64,000 nucleotides of DNA from Gnetum montanum (lineage: Eukaryota > Streptophyta > Gnetopsida > Gnetales > Gnetaceae). Position numbers and translations under genes: made by a program. The notes under the pieces were generated by a model. That model was not told the DNA's origin. It saw nothing but the letters and a program-made list of their open reading frames with translations, and did no database searches. Numbering within the stretch: the first letter of the stretch is position 1; the number at the start of each line of letters is the position of its first letter. Of the stretch, positions 21,260-32,129 are shown one piece after another. The stretch lies in contig MNCI01016246.1 in assembly GCA_015680685.1 (NCBI GenBank), positions 173,048 to 237,047 of the forward strand, read 5' to 3'.

Positions 21260-22245
21260 TGATGAGCGGTGAGGTACCCCTACACTCAACCATACAAATA
21301 CAAGCATTTCACGCATGATCCGGTTGAATTCCAAGGACTAAGTGCTTATGCGCCCTTATGGAACAAGGACGGGTTGGTTGATCGTTGTCTTCCCAAGCTT
21401 ACTTGTATGTCACGATTGTATAGTTAAGTAAGCTTGAGGCATATGATTTTTATAGCTTTTATGTTTTTATGTCTTACACTAGTAGGGAAAGAGAGAGATA
21501 ACTAGGTGACTAATTTAACTTAACTACTCATTAACTAAGTTCTAACTAATCCTAATACAAGCATCCATTCCCACTTTCCGTACACATCCTGAACTAGTGC
21601 AATATTGCTGGGATTACCAAACAATAATCGTTACTGGGTTACCAAGCATTACACACATGCTTGAAGTGGTCGTGCTTGTATAATTTAACGATTTTCTTAA
21701 TTAATCAAAATGAATTACTATGCTAATAACAAAAATGTAAAGTGCATAAAATAAAATAAATGCATAAGAAAGTAAAATAAAAGAAATGCTTAAGAAAAAA
21801 AATCTCAAGTGTTGCAATAATGAATCAAAGAGCTCGTATTTATTGTTGTACACAAGGTGTGCTCAGGTACACAATTCTTGAATATAGATCCATCCACACT
21901 TAGACCTCCTACTATGGGCACTTGGAAAAATACTCTAACTTTCAAACAAACTACAAGAGTTTTTTTACTTGACTAATAAAAGACATCCTCCACTTGTGCA
22001 CCTGGGCACTATATTTATAAGCTTGGGAGAAACTACTCTAATAATTAGAGTAACTACGCTAATAATTAGAATAACTGCTAGAGTAACCACTAAAGTAACC
22101 ACTCTAATAATTAGAATAACTACTAGAGTAACCGCAAGAGTATCCACTTTAACAATTAGAGTAACTACTAGAGTAATCGCTAGAGTAACTGCTCTAATAA
22201 TTAGAATAACTGCTATAGTAACCGCTAGAGTAACCGCTCTTATCA
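21260..22245 (-). repeat. Element B 3' LTR
   Basis: This 986-bp LTR has plus-strand ends TGATGAGCGGTGAGGTACC...CTTATCA. The first 40 bp are nearly the same as in A, but the rest is diverged. On the minus strand a TATAAATA box lies at 22019-22012. U3 upstream of it is made of short tandem repeats (22030-22236). No partner LTR is present in the window. Confidence 0.88.
22030..22236. repeat. Tandem short repeats in the U3 of element B
   Basis: Variants of AGAGTAAC(C/T)GCT and CTAATAATTAGA alternate about ten times in roughly 200 bp, with a period near 21 bp. Each unit is partly self-complementary (CTAATAATTAG is almost a palindrome). They occupy the place held by GATATC palindromes in A and C. 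Confidence 0.9.
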
Positions 22246-24239
22246 TACCCCCACGATTGAATGAGAACTTGTCCTCAAGTTCCTTACAAAATATTGAGAA
22301 GGTATGGGATTATTGACTAATTGAAACCTGACGGTGGAATGGGATGATAGACTCAACGTGCCTAGTGAATGGATCAATAAGCATATTACAACATTAGTGT
22401 TCATGACCATTGTGGTGAACACTCATACATAAATGACATCCAAGCCTTTATTTGGTAGCTTGTAGAGAAAGAGAGAGAAAGAAAATGAAGCATGTTGCTG
22501 CCAATGCTAAGATTGCACCTTCCATTATTTATCCATAGCCATGCCACCAAACTTTCTCCTTTCATAAATACTCTAGTTTCGATCAATCTTGAGTGCTTCC
22601 TCCAAGCCTAGTCCATTATTTGTATGATTACCATCTGCACACACAACACAATCACAAATGAGCAAGAATAGATAATCCACAATGCAATTGATACCTTGCG
22701 TCAATATGAAGCGCATTGGCTGAGTTGTGGTTATGGAAAAAATTGGTTTGAAGATTTATCATTGGCAACTACCCAAGGTGTGGGGGTTAGGAAATTAGTA
22801 AAATGAAAACAATTGAAAAATTTGTGCTAGGGCCCCCACGACTAAGAGTGAATCTCTGGTAGCTATAATATGGAAAACCATGAGGAATAAGAAAGATGAA
22901 AAATATCAATGGCAACACTAATAAAATGGATGTCATGGATGGGGATGAAACAAGAAATGATTGATTGTAGGAAATGTTTAAGGAAAAGAAGTTAACAATT
23001 GCACCAAAAGGAAATGCTAGTGGGTCCTTCCCAAAGCAAGCTCATGCCTTCTATGCCTTGACAAACCCACAAGCCAAAGAGCCTGTAGGCTCTAGGAATG
23101 TCATTTGGAAGCAAGAGTTAAAAACTTACCCACAAGAATTCACCAAAGAAAAACAATGCATCAACCTAGAATGGACTAATGATAAAACCGAAAATGAGGT
23201 GGAAAATGGGAAGAAAGATGGAGAGGAGAGAATGGAATGGAATTCCAATAACAAGATTGTGTAAAGCCCCTTGTGTATTTCATGGTTAAGATGATTGAGT
23301 AGAACTTTATCCCAAATCCAGACTCAAACCAACCACATTCAGTGACCTCACATCAATACACCTAGCCAATCCATCCTCTTGAAGCAACAAGAATGTCTTC
23401 ACAAAGAGTGACCACCATCTCGAGGAGAGCGAGATGGAGAAGTAGGAAGTGAGAAAGGGCCTTAGTTAGAGGCATGGGTAACATGTCTTTCCAATTGCAT
23501 AACTAGTTCTTGTAGCCCATATTGATTTATTATGTCTAAGGGGTGTGCTTTGAATTCTTAGTTTTCATCTTTCTTTTGTTTTTTTTAAGTTGCATGAGAA
23601 CCACACCATGCAAAGACTTATTTTTATTTACTTGGCTTCCTAATTTCTGAACAATGTCAAAATGGCAGAAAACCCAAGAAACAAGCATCTAAGCACCCAA
23701 GAGAATGGCTAGCCCAGATGCATCAAATCCCCTTGAAGTCACACCCTTTTCATCCTTTGAGTCTTTCGTTGGTTTGAAAAGTACCTAGCCACCAATTCAT
23801 TAATAAATTTACTTAGAAAAAAGGGATTGTATAGTTCCAAGACAAAGGAGACCATAAAGTTGTATGGATGAGTGGACGACGTGGACTCATTGCTTATTTT
23901 ACCAAAAGAATGATACCTTAATATCAACATCATAATTCAAAGGTAAAAACCAGACATTAGCAATCAATATGATATAATGCAATCCACCGTCATGAGCACT
24001 TATTGGATGACAAATAAAATTAAATCAACCAAACAAAGAAATAGTAAAAACATGAATGATGGTGTAAAAAAAATAAGAGAAGTTGGAAAATGTGTAAAAC
24101 AAAAATTCAAAAAGAACCAAGGGCCTAAAATGGTTAGCATAGGTGGCCATCTCCCCCACAACTGAGCTGGAAGGAGGAGATCCAAAATAGTGAGCAAGGT
24201 TATCCATCAATAGAGGTAGCATGTGTATTAGTTGTCCTA
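22246..24239 (-). other. Element B polypurine tract, shortened ORF2 and spacer
   Basis: The minus strand reads CGTGGGGGTA directly before the LTR. A splice acceptor TTGTGTGTGCAG lies at 22636-22635, followed by ATG at 22634-22632, and a donor GG/GTAGTT lies at 22772-22771, so the leader-intron design of A and C is kept. Behind this ATG only about 380 bp remain before the LTR. They match the 3' end of D ORF2 only in the last part, so most of ORF2 has been lost. From about 22840 to 24150 the spacer matches those of A and D (for example around CTAGTGGGTCCTTCCC and AAGTCACACCC). Confidence 0.65.
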
Positions 24240-25488
24240 TGCTCATGGAAAGGTTTGGTTTGTTGTACGTTGACCAATAGCTTCTTATCTAGGCTCTTAG
24301 GTTTTCATATTGTCAGGGCCCTTGAAGGAAAAGTTGCATAAATAATATAAGGTCCTTCCCACAGTGTTTGAAATTTAATACGTTCTAGCACATACGTGGG
24401 ATTCCAATGAAGAACCTTATATCTTGGTTGATATTTAACTTTCCTAATCCTTAGGTCATGATATTGTTTATTGAATACCTTGTGTAACTCGTTAGATGAC
24501 AGGGTAGATAGTTGATTTTCATCTACCAAGTTAAGGGTTACTAACCATTGTTTCTATGCTAGATCAAGATCAAGGTTGAGGTCACATGCCATGAATAGTG
24601 TACAGAGCTTAGTTTGAATGAGAAGCATTGGTAATTTTCCATACACTAACTCATAGGGAGAGTAGCTTGTAGGGATTTTTCATGTGGAGTGATATGCCCA
24701 AATAGCATCGTTCAATTTAGTACTCCAATCTTACCTAAACTTGCTAACAATTCTTGTCAATATCTTTGTAATCTCCCTGTTGGTGACTTCTACTTGACCG
24801 TTCACTTGGGGGTGGTATGTTGTTGTCAATTTGTGTTCAACCCCTAAGCATTGCATTAATTTCTAAAAAATTTCACCTGTGAAGTGGGTACCATTTTCTG
24901 AAATAAGTGCACGAGGCACACCAAACCTACCTATGATTTTTTGTTGAACAAATCATGCAACTGTAGATGATGTACAATCCTTAATAGTCGCTGCTTCTAC
25001 CCATTTAGTTAGGTAATCAACAGCAACAATGATATAGGCTTTTCCATTGGACATTAGTGTAATTGACCCCATAAAATCAATTCCCCAAATGTTTAAGGGT
25101 TCTAATGGTTGGATCCATGGTTGTAGACCCTCCATTCTAGTAGTCATTCCCCCATCACGTTGACAGCACTTACAAGATTGGACGAATGAATGGGCATCCC
25201 GAAACAATGTAGGCCAATAATATCCTACAAGAAAGATCTTGATGGTCATTCATCTCCCAACATAATGACTCCAACAAGGACACTCATGAGCATCTTGGAG
25301 AACTCATAGTTGATCTATATCAAGAACACACCATCGAACCAAGCCATAGGAACACACTTTGTAAAGTTGCCCATTGATTTCCATAAAGTACTTGGCTCAA
25401 TGAAGAAACTATTGTTTCTTCTTAAGGTTTAACTCTTGTGGTATTTGTTGGGTGAGGAGATAGGTAAGAAATTTTAACTCTTGTCTGA
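24240..25488 (-). pseudogene. Element B integrase, Athila-like
   Basis: Integrase inserts the cDNA into the genome. In order there is an H2C2 zinc region (AHECPCWSHYVGR, then CKCCQRDGG), the catalytic core (WGIDFMGSI, VAVDYLTKWVEA, then a FGVPRALIS-type block and TTTYHPQVNGQVEVTNREI), and a C-terminal part with WEGPYIIYATFP. The core DDE positions are recognisable, though the second Asp appears as SENG rather than SDNG. The series VWGIDFMG, VAVDY and QVEVTNREI is typical of Athila. Stops interrupt the frame at several places. The left junction (25488) truncates the RNase H side. The frame ends near 24150 in VVGEMATYAN, a block that at DNA level resembles the end of gag in A and C. Confidence 0.88.
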
Positions 25489-26536
25489 TGTTTTGTGTCT
25501 TTGCTACTCTGTGCTACGCTGTTTAGTATAGCATAGCGTAGCAGCTGACGAGACATGAATTCTTATTTGATCTACAATGCTTTTTTGAGGAATTTTGCTT
25601 GGGGCCCGAAGGCAAAGTGGGGATAGGAATTCTTGGAGGCTGTAGTGTGGCCAAGTGCAATTATTTTGTAGGAACCACTTGGCAGAGGACCTTCGTGCAT
25701 TCTTTCCCTACTACGCTATGTTACACTGCATAGCATAGCATAGCGTAACACCCAATTTAACTTGAATTCTGACTCACTTTGCAAAAATTCTATTACGGGA
25801 TGTCAATCATGTCTTGGAGTTACTACAGAACAAGCATGTTTGATGGTTAAGGCATAGGAAAATATGCTTACTCCACTAGAGCAATCTGAGTAGGAGTATC
25901 TTCACAGTACATCCCTGCTACGTTGTGCTATGCTGCGTAGCGTAGCACAATGAATCACTCAAATTGAGATGATTTTTTGACAAAACTTGTCACATTTTGC
26001 TATGTAATGTTGCTCATGCATTAAGGATGAAGTGGGGAAAATGTCCCAAAGGATTGAGTCATTGTTAATTTGTGTCTTTGGTGCCTAATCAGTCTCTACA
26101 TAGTCTGCTATGCTGTGTAGCATAGTGTAGCGTACCAGGTCTCATAGTTAGAAAAATTGCCGAATTATTTGGTCCATCCTGAACACTTTTGGTAGCTCCT
26201 AGCATGATCCTTGGGTAGACTATCAGCCAAGTCAAGTGTCAAGCTAGGCAAGCTAGAGGATGTAGCAATCTTATCAGCCTAGGAGATAGAAAATTTGCCA
26301 GACTATATGACCTACCCTTAGTGCTTGTTTCATGCAAACTGGCCTTGTGGCTAGGTGCTACATTAACTGTGCTACAGAGGGTGGTTGGTAGGCTCAAAAG
26401 TAATTTTGTAGGTGTTAGGACTTCCGAGGTTCCATGTTCTCTCCATGGTCCATCATGATACTACGCTTGCAATGATCCTTTCTCGAACTTCAAGACTGTG
26501 CTAAGTCATGGGAGTCCCAAAATTTATGGTATTTCA
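25489..26536 (-). repeat. Tat-like element 3' LTR, truncated (U3 part only)
   Basis: This matches 42975-43990 of the right LTR throughout. On the minus strand it starts at 26536 (TGAAATACC) and stops at 25489, where the B integrase follows. The right LTR continues about 1.3 kb further with TATA box and poly(A) signal, so the left copy lacks the rest of U3, R and U5. Confidence 0.85.
25512..26134. repeat. Periodic palindromes in U3 of the Tat-like 3' LTR
   Basis: Imperfect inverted repeats with arms of the type GCTACGCT / AGCATAGCGTAGC occur at 25512-25543, 25711-25748, 25918-25947 and 26104-26134. The starts are 199, 207 and 186 bp apart. Sequences between them look like very diverged tandem units of about 200 bp (each hairpin is followed by a GAATTC- or CAAATTGAG-like block). 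Confidence 0.85.
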
Positions 26537-26552
26537 ATGGCCCCTCTTTGTT
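26537..26552 (-). other. Polypurine tract of the Tat-like element
   Basis: The minus strand reads AACAAAGAGGGGCCAT immediately before the 3' LTR start TGAAATACC. This fixes the orientation and the LTR boundary. Confidence 0.8.
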
Positions 26553-28000
26553 GACATATGGAGGATCTGGCTGAGTGATGTCGACAAAGAATATGAAACA
26601 CCATGAGGAATAAGATGCTAGCATTGCTCTTTAGTGCTCGCTCGGATGACGCTTAGCTATGCTTGAGAGTATTGGGAGAGTGATGTAGGATAGTGGGCAA
26701 GGGATGAATTTGAGAAAACAAGGTCAGGGAAGAAAAGAAGGTAGGATGTTATGCCATGAAAATTGTTTCCACAATGTGATTCCTCATCCATATGCTTATG
26801 AGGGAGTCAGCACGCATGGGTGTCTTTCTTTGTTGCCCTTTGACCTCTCACCAGAGTGCTTACAAATCGTCAATTTATAGCTTAAGCGATTATAAAGTAG
26901 CTACTGTGCCATTTTTTAGGCACCCTTTTTTTGTTGAGCTTTTTTTTCTCTTTTGTTATTTTTATTGCACACCCATGTTCACATGAAGGCAACCTCGTTA
27001 TTGCTGCAGGGCATGTGTTTCCTCCCCAAGATGAGTTGTGTTACATCCATGTGGGGCTTTGACCTACCTACAGAGGCTTCCCATGGGATGAGTTGCATTA
27101 CATCTACCATGGACTTGGTGGTTGGGCATGTGAAAGGGCTTTATACATTGGGAAATCTTGTAAAGAGAATGTGAGAAACTACAAGTATAGGGAAAGGGGA
27201 TTAAGTTGGCTGAAAGGAAGAGTAGTGTATGCACTCTCAAGTAGCTAAGTTAATCAAAGTGGATGCTTTGGTGTAATCTAGTATCTTGCTCTTGTGGTGA
27301 AATGCATCCCTAAATGATGCCATCTTGGCTTTTATCCTACAAACACAATAGAGAGAAAACCAGAAAAAAAAGCAACCAGGAAGTGAACTGATGGCAAAGT
27401 CTTGCTTGCTCTGGACACTGCCAAAGTGGTGAGTGTTGTGTCTGATGTGCACGATGTCCAAAGTAGGAAGGCTAGCACTGGTTCTAGCAAAGGTAGACTG
27501 AAAAGGTTATCACAAAAGAGGCTAGGAGAAATGGTGATGCAAGTGCTCAGAATTCCTCACCCAAGGCAAACATCATGCAATTCAGTGGCAAGGTGAGAAA
27601 CCTAATAGCTGAATGTCTTTTGGACTTGAACGATGGCAAGGGCTGGAGGATGGAAACCTTGTGGCTAGGCCATAATAGTGCTGGGACTCTAGCAGCAGGT
27701 GTTGACAGTAAGAGCTATGACCAGGATGATTGGCTATGGTAGCGGTAACTCCAGAGGGTCAGCAAGATGTCAAAAGACATCTCTAGAAGATTAGCAAGAT
27801 GCTAGGGGCAATGATGCTACATGTGCTCTAGAAGGTTTTTTCTTGACAATGTGAACTGAATTCTAGAACTATAACATCCCACCCCATGTTATGCAGGAAG
27901 TTTAAAAGTGTGCATGGTCACTTGTTCACAAAAGTTGCATCTTTGCACTAGGAAGTGTTGCACTATGAACCCAGTTTAAAGTCTTGGTAGATTGTTGGGT
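26553..28000. other. Non-coding 3' part of the Tat-like element
   Basis: Between the integrase and the 3' LTR I see no protein-coding frame of note. The frames present (up to 74 codons, both strands) have no motifs. It ends toward the pol side in a tandem repeat (28000-28278). Confidence 0.6.
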
Positions 28001-28278
28001 GTGCTAGTTTAAGGTCCCAACAAATCATGATGTGCTAGTTTAAAGTCCTAACGGACCATTGTGCTAGTTTAACATTGTAGCAAATGGTGGGTGGCTAGTT
28101 TAAGGTCGTAGAGAAGCATGTTGTGGGTGTCAATTTCACATCATAGCCCAAAGACGTGTTAAGACAATTTAACATCATAGCGGACGTTCTGTGCCAGTTT
28201 ATAGTCATAGCAGACTAGTTGTTCTAGTTTATAGTTATAGCGGACTATCTATGCCAGGTTTATGTTATAGCAGATTTT
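28000..28278. repeat. About 30-bp tandem repeats, core AGTTTAAGGTC
   Basis: Roughly nine diverged units of the pattern TGCTAGTTTAAGGTC-TAGCGGACC follow one another with a period near 30 bp, just downstream of the integrase. Related repeats lie at 31828-32110 and 36940-37190 in the same element. Confidence 0.9.
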
Positions 28279-28299
28279 TTTCTTACCTTACTTTGTATC

Positions 28300-29400
28300 T
28301 AATGTAATCCTTTGCTTCAAACATCGTATGGCTTAAGGTACAAGTGGTTGACAGGATTTGCAAACTCGTTGTCATCCATATCAGCTAGTTTGAATCCCCC
28401 ATTCTTATAGCCTTTCGTGACTATGAAAGGGCCTTCCTAGTTGGCTTATTATTTGCTTACAGGTTCACAAGCAGCCTTGAGGACTAGGTCCCCCTTTTTG
28501 ATTGGTCATTGATGTAAGTTGCAATGATGCTTCTACCATTGTTTATTCTGGTACCATTCGATGGGACTAAGCATTTGGGCACGCTCCTCCTCTACGGAGT
28601 CAAGATCAATGATCCTTGACTTGTTGTTTTAAGTCTCGTCAACAACATTTGAGAGGATCATCTGAAGTGATGGAACCTACAATTCAAGATGTAACATCGC
28701 TTCAGATCCATAGACAAAATTGTAAGGAGTCTTACCTATAACTGTTCTACAATGCATATGGTAAGCCCACAACATGTAGAGGATTTGATCATGCCATCAC
28801 CTCTTGCTACTGCTAAGTATCTTTTTCAGAAGGTTAATGATGCCTTTGTTTGTTGCCTCTGCCTGACTGTTCGCTTGTGGGTAGTATGAAGGTGAAAAAG
28901 AGTGTTTGATGGTAAAGTTGTCGCAAAAGGTTTTGGTTTCCATGCTACTAAATTTTGGCTCATTGTCTATCACAATAGTCATGGGAAGACCAAACCTTGT
29001 TACTATGTTATCCAAGATAAAGTGGCAAACCTATTGAGATGTGTTCTTTTTTAGGGTAATACCCTTTACCACTTTGTGAAGTATTCAGTTGTAGGGATAA
29101 TGAAGCTATGTCCTATAGAAGACTTAGGTGTGATGGGTCCTATGATATCTAGTCCCCAGCGTTGGAATGACCACGTGATCTATGTAGGATGTAATTTAGT
29201 AGGCAACACATGTTCTATGCAAGGTGAGTAGTACCCTAGGCATTTGATTTTTGTTGCCATAGCCCTGGGAGCTATGTGTCCTCTGCACAATCCCCCATGG
29301 ACTTCATTAATAATCTTTTGTTCTTCTTCCCCACTAACACAAGCTAACAATATTCCATCATAAGATCGTTTTCATAAGGTGTTGTCTCCTATGAGGACAT
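28300..29400 (-). pseudogene. Tat-like integrase
   Basis: The zinc region (VHGGLCRGHIA) is followed by a core with WGLDIIGPI, FGLPMTIVIDNEPKF and SYYPQANSQAEATNKGI, giving recognisable Asp, Asp and Glu positions. Then come LWAYHMHCRTVIGKTPYNFV and YGSEAMLHLE, and a C-terminal block (EGPFIVTKGYKNGGFKLADM then NPVNHLYLKPY). The order and the GxTPF/YGSEA-like blocks are typical of Tat integrases. Several stops and at least one shift make it inactive. Confidence 0.88.
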
Positions 29401-29409
29401 ATTGTCGGG

Positions 29410-30520
29410 CTCACTTTCGTATCACATCCTTTTGAGCAGATGTTAAGCCATATGGGGGTTTGCCATGTTGGAGGTATGCTTTGATGTTGGCATACCATTC
29501 TTGGGTATCTATTGCACTTATAGATGCAATGTGTGCTGCTTGAGTAATAGGATCTATGCATTCTATTGTCGAAGTAGGCAAGGTAACAAATAAGTGTGAT
29601 GGCACATTTAATGCTAACGTGGATAGTGCATCAGCTACAATGTTCTCATTACGAGGCACATGTTGAATGTCAAATGTTGTGAACTACTTTAGTAGACTCT
29701 TAGCTAGATTGTAATAAGGTTTTAGATGTGAACTTTTGCAAGCATAGACTTCAGTGATCTAGTTGATAACTAGTTGTGAGTTGCCTCGGATTGCTAAGTA
29801 TTGGATTCTTAACTCCTAAGCTGCTAGAGGCTCCTAAGGAGTCCTTCGTACTCAACTACGTTGTTGGTGCAAAGGAATGTAAAATGATACGTGAAGGGTC
29901 AAATTTCCCTAGAGGGAAATGTAAGGACAGCAGCAATGCTACCATCTCATGTGGTTGAAGCGTCATTGAAAAGTAAACTAGCCTCAAAATCATATGGTAC
30001 AGGGCTTACGCTATTGACATGCTCATCGGGGAACTCTGGTTCTATTATTGCTTGATCATCAATGGGTGAAGTTGTAAGCTGTGCAACTATTGCTTGACCC
30101 TTTGTGGAGGATTGTGCCATATAATGTAGGTTGAATTCCACAGTTATGGCTTTCCATCAGGCTATTCTATTACTTTCGTATAAGTTGGTTATAATAGCCT
30201 GAAGTATGTTGCTTTCGCATATAATGTTAACTTTACTACGAAATAGTTAATTTCTTCACTTTTTGAGTGCGAACACTAGGGGAAGGCAATATTTTTCTAC
30301 CTCATTGTACTTTGCTTCATAAGCTATTAATGCATGCTTAAGTAGTAAATCAGGATTTCAGACCCGTCATCTCTCTTTTGACATAGTAGTGCAATAATAG
30401 ATGTATCTGAGGTGGCAAGGTAGATGTAGAAAGGCCTATCCTTCTATGGAGGGTAAACAGTTGGAAGATACAAAAGCTCTTTCTTTATCAAAGGCTTGTT
30501 GACATTGATTCATCCACTTG
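29410..30520 (-). pseudogene. Tat-like RNase H and second (archaeal-type-like) RNase H region
   Basis: RNase H degrades the RNA strand during reverse transcription. The first region (30520-30150) follows the RT with NFKWMNQCQQAF, ALIAYEAKYNEVEKYCLPLVFA and related blocks. The second (about 30000-29640) has LLFNDASTT, then GSIAAVLTFP, and further on NIVADALSTLAL. This doubled arrangement is known for the Tat lineage, where an extra RNase H of archaeal type was gained. The second copy begins with FND rather than the usual FDG-type motif and has stops, so it is degenerate. Confidence 0.75.
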
Positions 30521-30559
30521 AAATTGACCCCCTTCTTGGGCAGGTGTTGCATGGGGTGT

Positions 30560-31755
30560 AGTTTTTATGTTAACCTCACGATAAACCTTCTAATAAATTG
30601 TACTCTACCTTGCAACTCGAGCAAGTCTTTAAGATTTTTAGGCAATGTTAAGTTAACGATAGCTTTAACTTTATTGAGGTCTACACGTATCCCCGTTTCT
30701 AACACTGTAAAGCCTAACATGCATCCAGTTTTTACTCTGAAAATGCATTTTTTGGGGTTAAGGTGCAGGTCGTGCCTATGATAATGTTGGAGAACTACAT
30801 TTAGATCATTGGGATGATTAATAGCTTCCTTATACTTAACTCCTATGTCATCAACGTATTCATTCAGCTTTTCTAAGACGTAATCGCTGAAGATGTATGT
30901 CATTGCTCGTTGATATGTTGTTCCAGCATTTTTCAGTCCAAAGGGAATCATTGCGTAACAAAAATTTCCTCAAGGGATCATAAAGGTAGTTGCCAATTGA
31001 TGCTCTAGGTTTATATGGATCTAGTTATAGCCCGAGAACCAATCCATGAAGGACAATAAGGCATGACCAACCGTAGTGTTGATAAGTTGATCGATACTTG
31101 GCAATGGGAAGTCATCCTTAATCGTTGCTTTGTTCAGGTCTCGAAAGTCTATACAAATTCATATACCTTCCATTTTCTTATAAACTACAATGATGTTTGA
31201 TATCCATTCCAAGTAATTGACCACCCAAATAAAACCAGGTTGATAAAGCTTGGTGATTTCATCACATACAGCTAGTGTAATCTCTGATTTGATTTTGCAA
31301 GCCTTTTGCTTAACTGCCTTAACATGCGGATCTAGGATAATGTTGTGTTGTATGAGTTATGGGTCTAGGCCCAACATGTCATCATATGACCATGCAAACA
31401 CTTTAACATTATTATTGAGAACTTTCGAGATGTTTTGATGTACCTGTGAATGTAATAGGGAGCTAACTTTCAGGGTTTTTGCTCCACCTCTAGAGGTAGT
31501 TACATGGATTTCAATAAGGGAATCCTTAGTTACATCCCTAGCCTCTAGGTCTAAGGCTTGAACTAGATGTTTGGGCCAGTCTAGGGATGTTTCTGAGGAT
31601 GCTATGTAAGTGTCGCAAGAGGATAGTTCAAAGTCTACTAACTCTAGGTTCAAGTGTCTTGTAAATCTGCCGTGGTGACCCATCAGGGTCAAGGGCAAAT
31701 GAAGATCATAGTGCATAGCCATCTTCCAGTTGAACCTACCACAATAAGCAAACAA
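30560..31755 (-). pseudogene. Tat-like reverse transcriptase
   Basis: The linker before RT (31755-31357) ends in KVFAWSYDDMLGLDP, a usual lead-in for this lineage. RT blocks follow: CIDFRDLNKA (near 31140), DDFPLPSIDQL, FMDWFSGYN, MIPFGLKNAGTTYQRAM (30951) and the catalytic YVDD (EYVDDIGVKYK, near 30840). Then come HLNPKKCIFRV and LGFTVLETGIRVD. The YVDD pair is intact. Stops after LDP, in the palm region and before MIPFG break the frame. Confidence 0.9.
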
Positions 31756-31827
31756 AGCAAGTCAAGTGATACATGTCCAAGAAAATAGCATGTAATGAAT
31801 ATATGTAAAGCAATGATCTGACATAAG

Positions 31828-32110
31828 ATAGTTGCCAATTTAAGGTCTTAGCGAATCGCCACTATGCAAAATTTGTAAATTGAAGTTGCCAGTTTAAGGT
31901 CTTAGCTGACTTTAACCATGTAACATTGTGAGTTAAAGTTGCTAGTTTAATGTTTTAGTGGACCATCACTAAGTCTAAAATGTAAAAAGAATGCCAAAAT
32001 TGCCAATTTAAGGTCATGGTGGACCATAACTAAGCTACACTATAAGTGAAAATTCCTACTTTAAGGTCTTGGCAGATCATAACCATGCAAAATTTGTAAA
32101 TATGAAGTGA
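31828..32110. repeat. About 57-bp tandem repeats, core AGTTTAAGGTC
   Basis: Five diverged units carry TTGCCAGTTTAAGGTCTTAGC-like cores, spaced near 50-60 bp, each followed by an AACCATGTAA- or ATGCAAAATTTG-like stretch. They lie between RT and the antisense gene. Confidence 0.85.
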
Positions 32111-32129
32111 AAATTTTGATGGACCCGCT

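Larger units (their letters stand above)
21260..25488 (-). mobile_element. Element B: 5'-truncated Athila-like retrotransposon with integrase
   Basis: In minus-strand order the element holds the integrase (25488-24240), the family spacer, a shortened ORF2 behind a splice acceptor at 22635, a polypurine tract and the 3' LTR (22245-21260). It is cut at 25488, where the LTR of the Tat-like element begins, so RT, protease, gag and the 5' LTR are absent. LTR termini and spacer place it in the same family as A, C, D and E. Confidence 0.85.

Noticed and set aside
21965-22316. Repetitive frames on both strands (VTLAVTLVV-like and TTLIIRVTT-like)
   Set aside because: They are translations of the tandem repeats in the B U3 and disappear outside it.
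26792-27596. Several short plus and minus frames downstream of the Tat integrase
   Set aside because: No motif, overlapping in different frames, no counterpart.
28000-28278. Spaced repeats considered as a CRISPR array
   Set aside because: Units are diverged, contiguous and about 30 bp long, with no unique spacers; this is a plant retrotransposon minisatellite.
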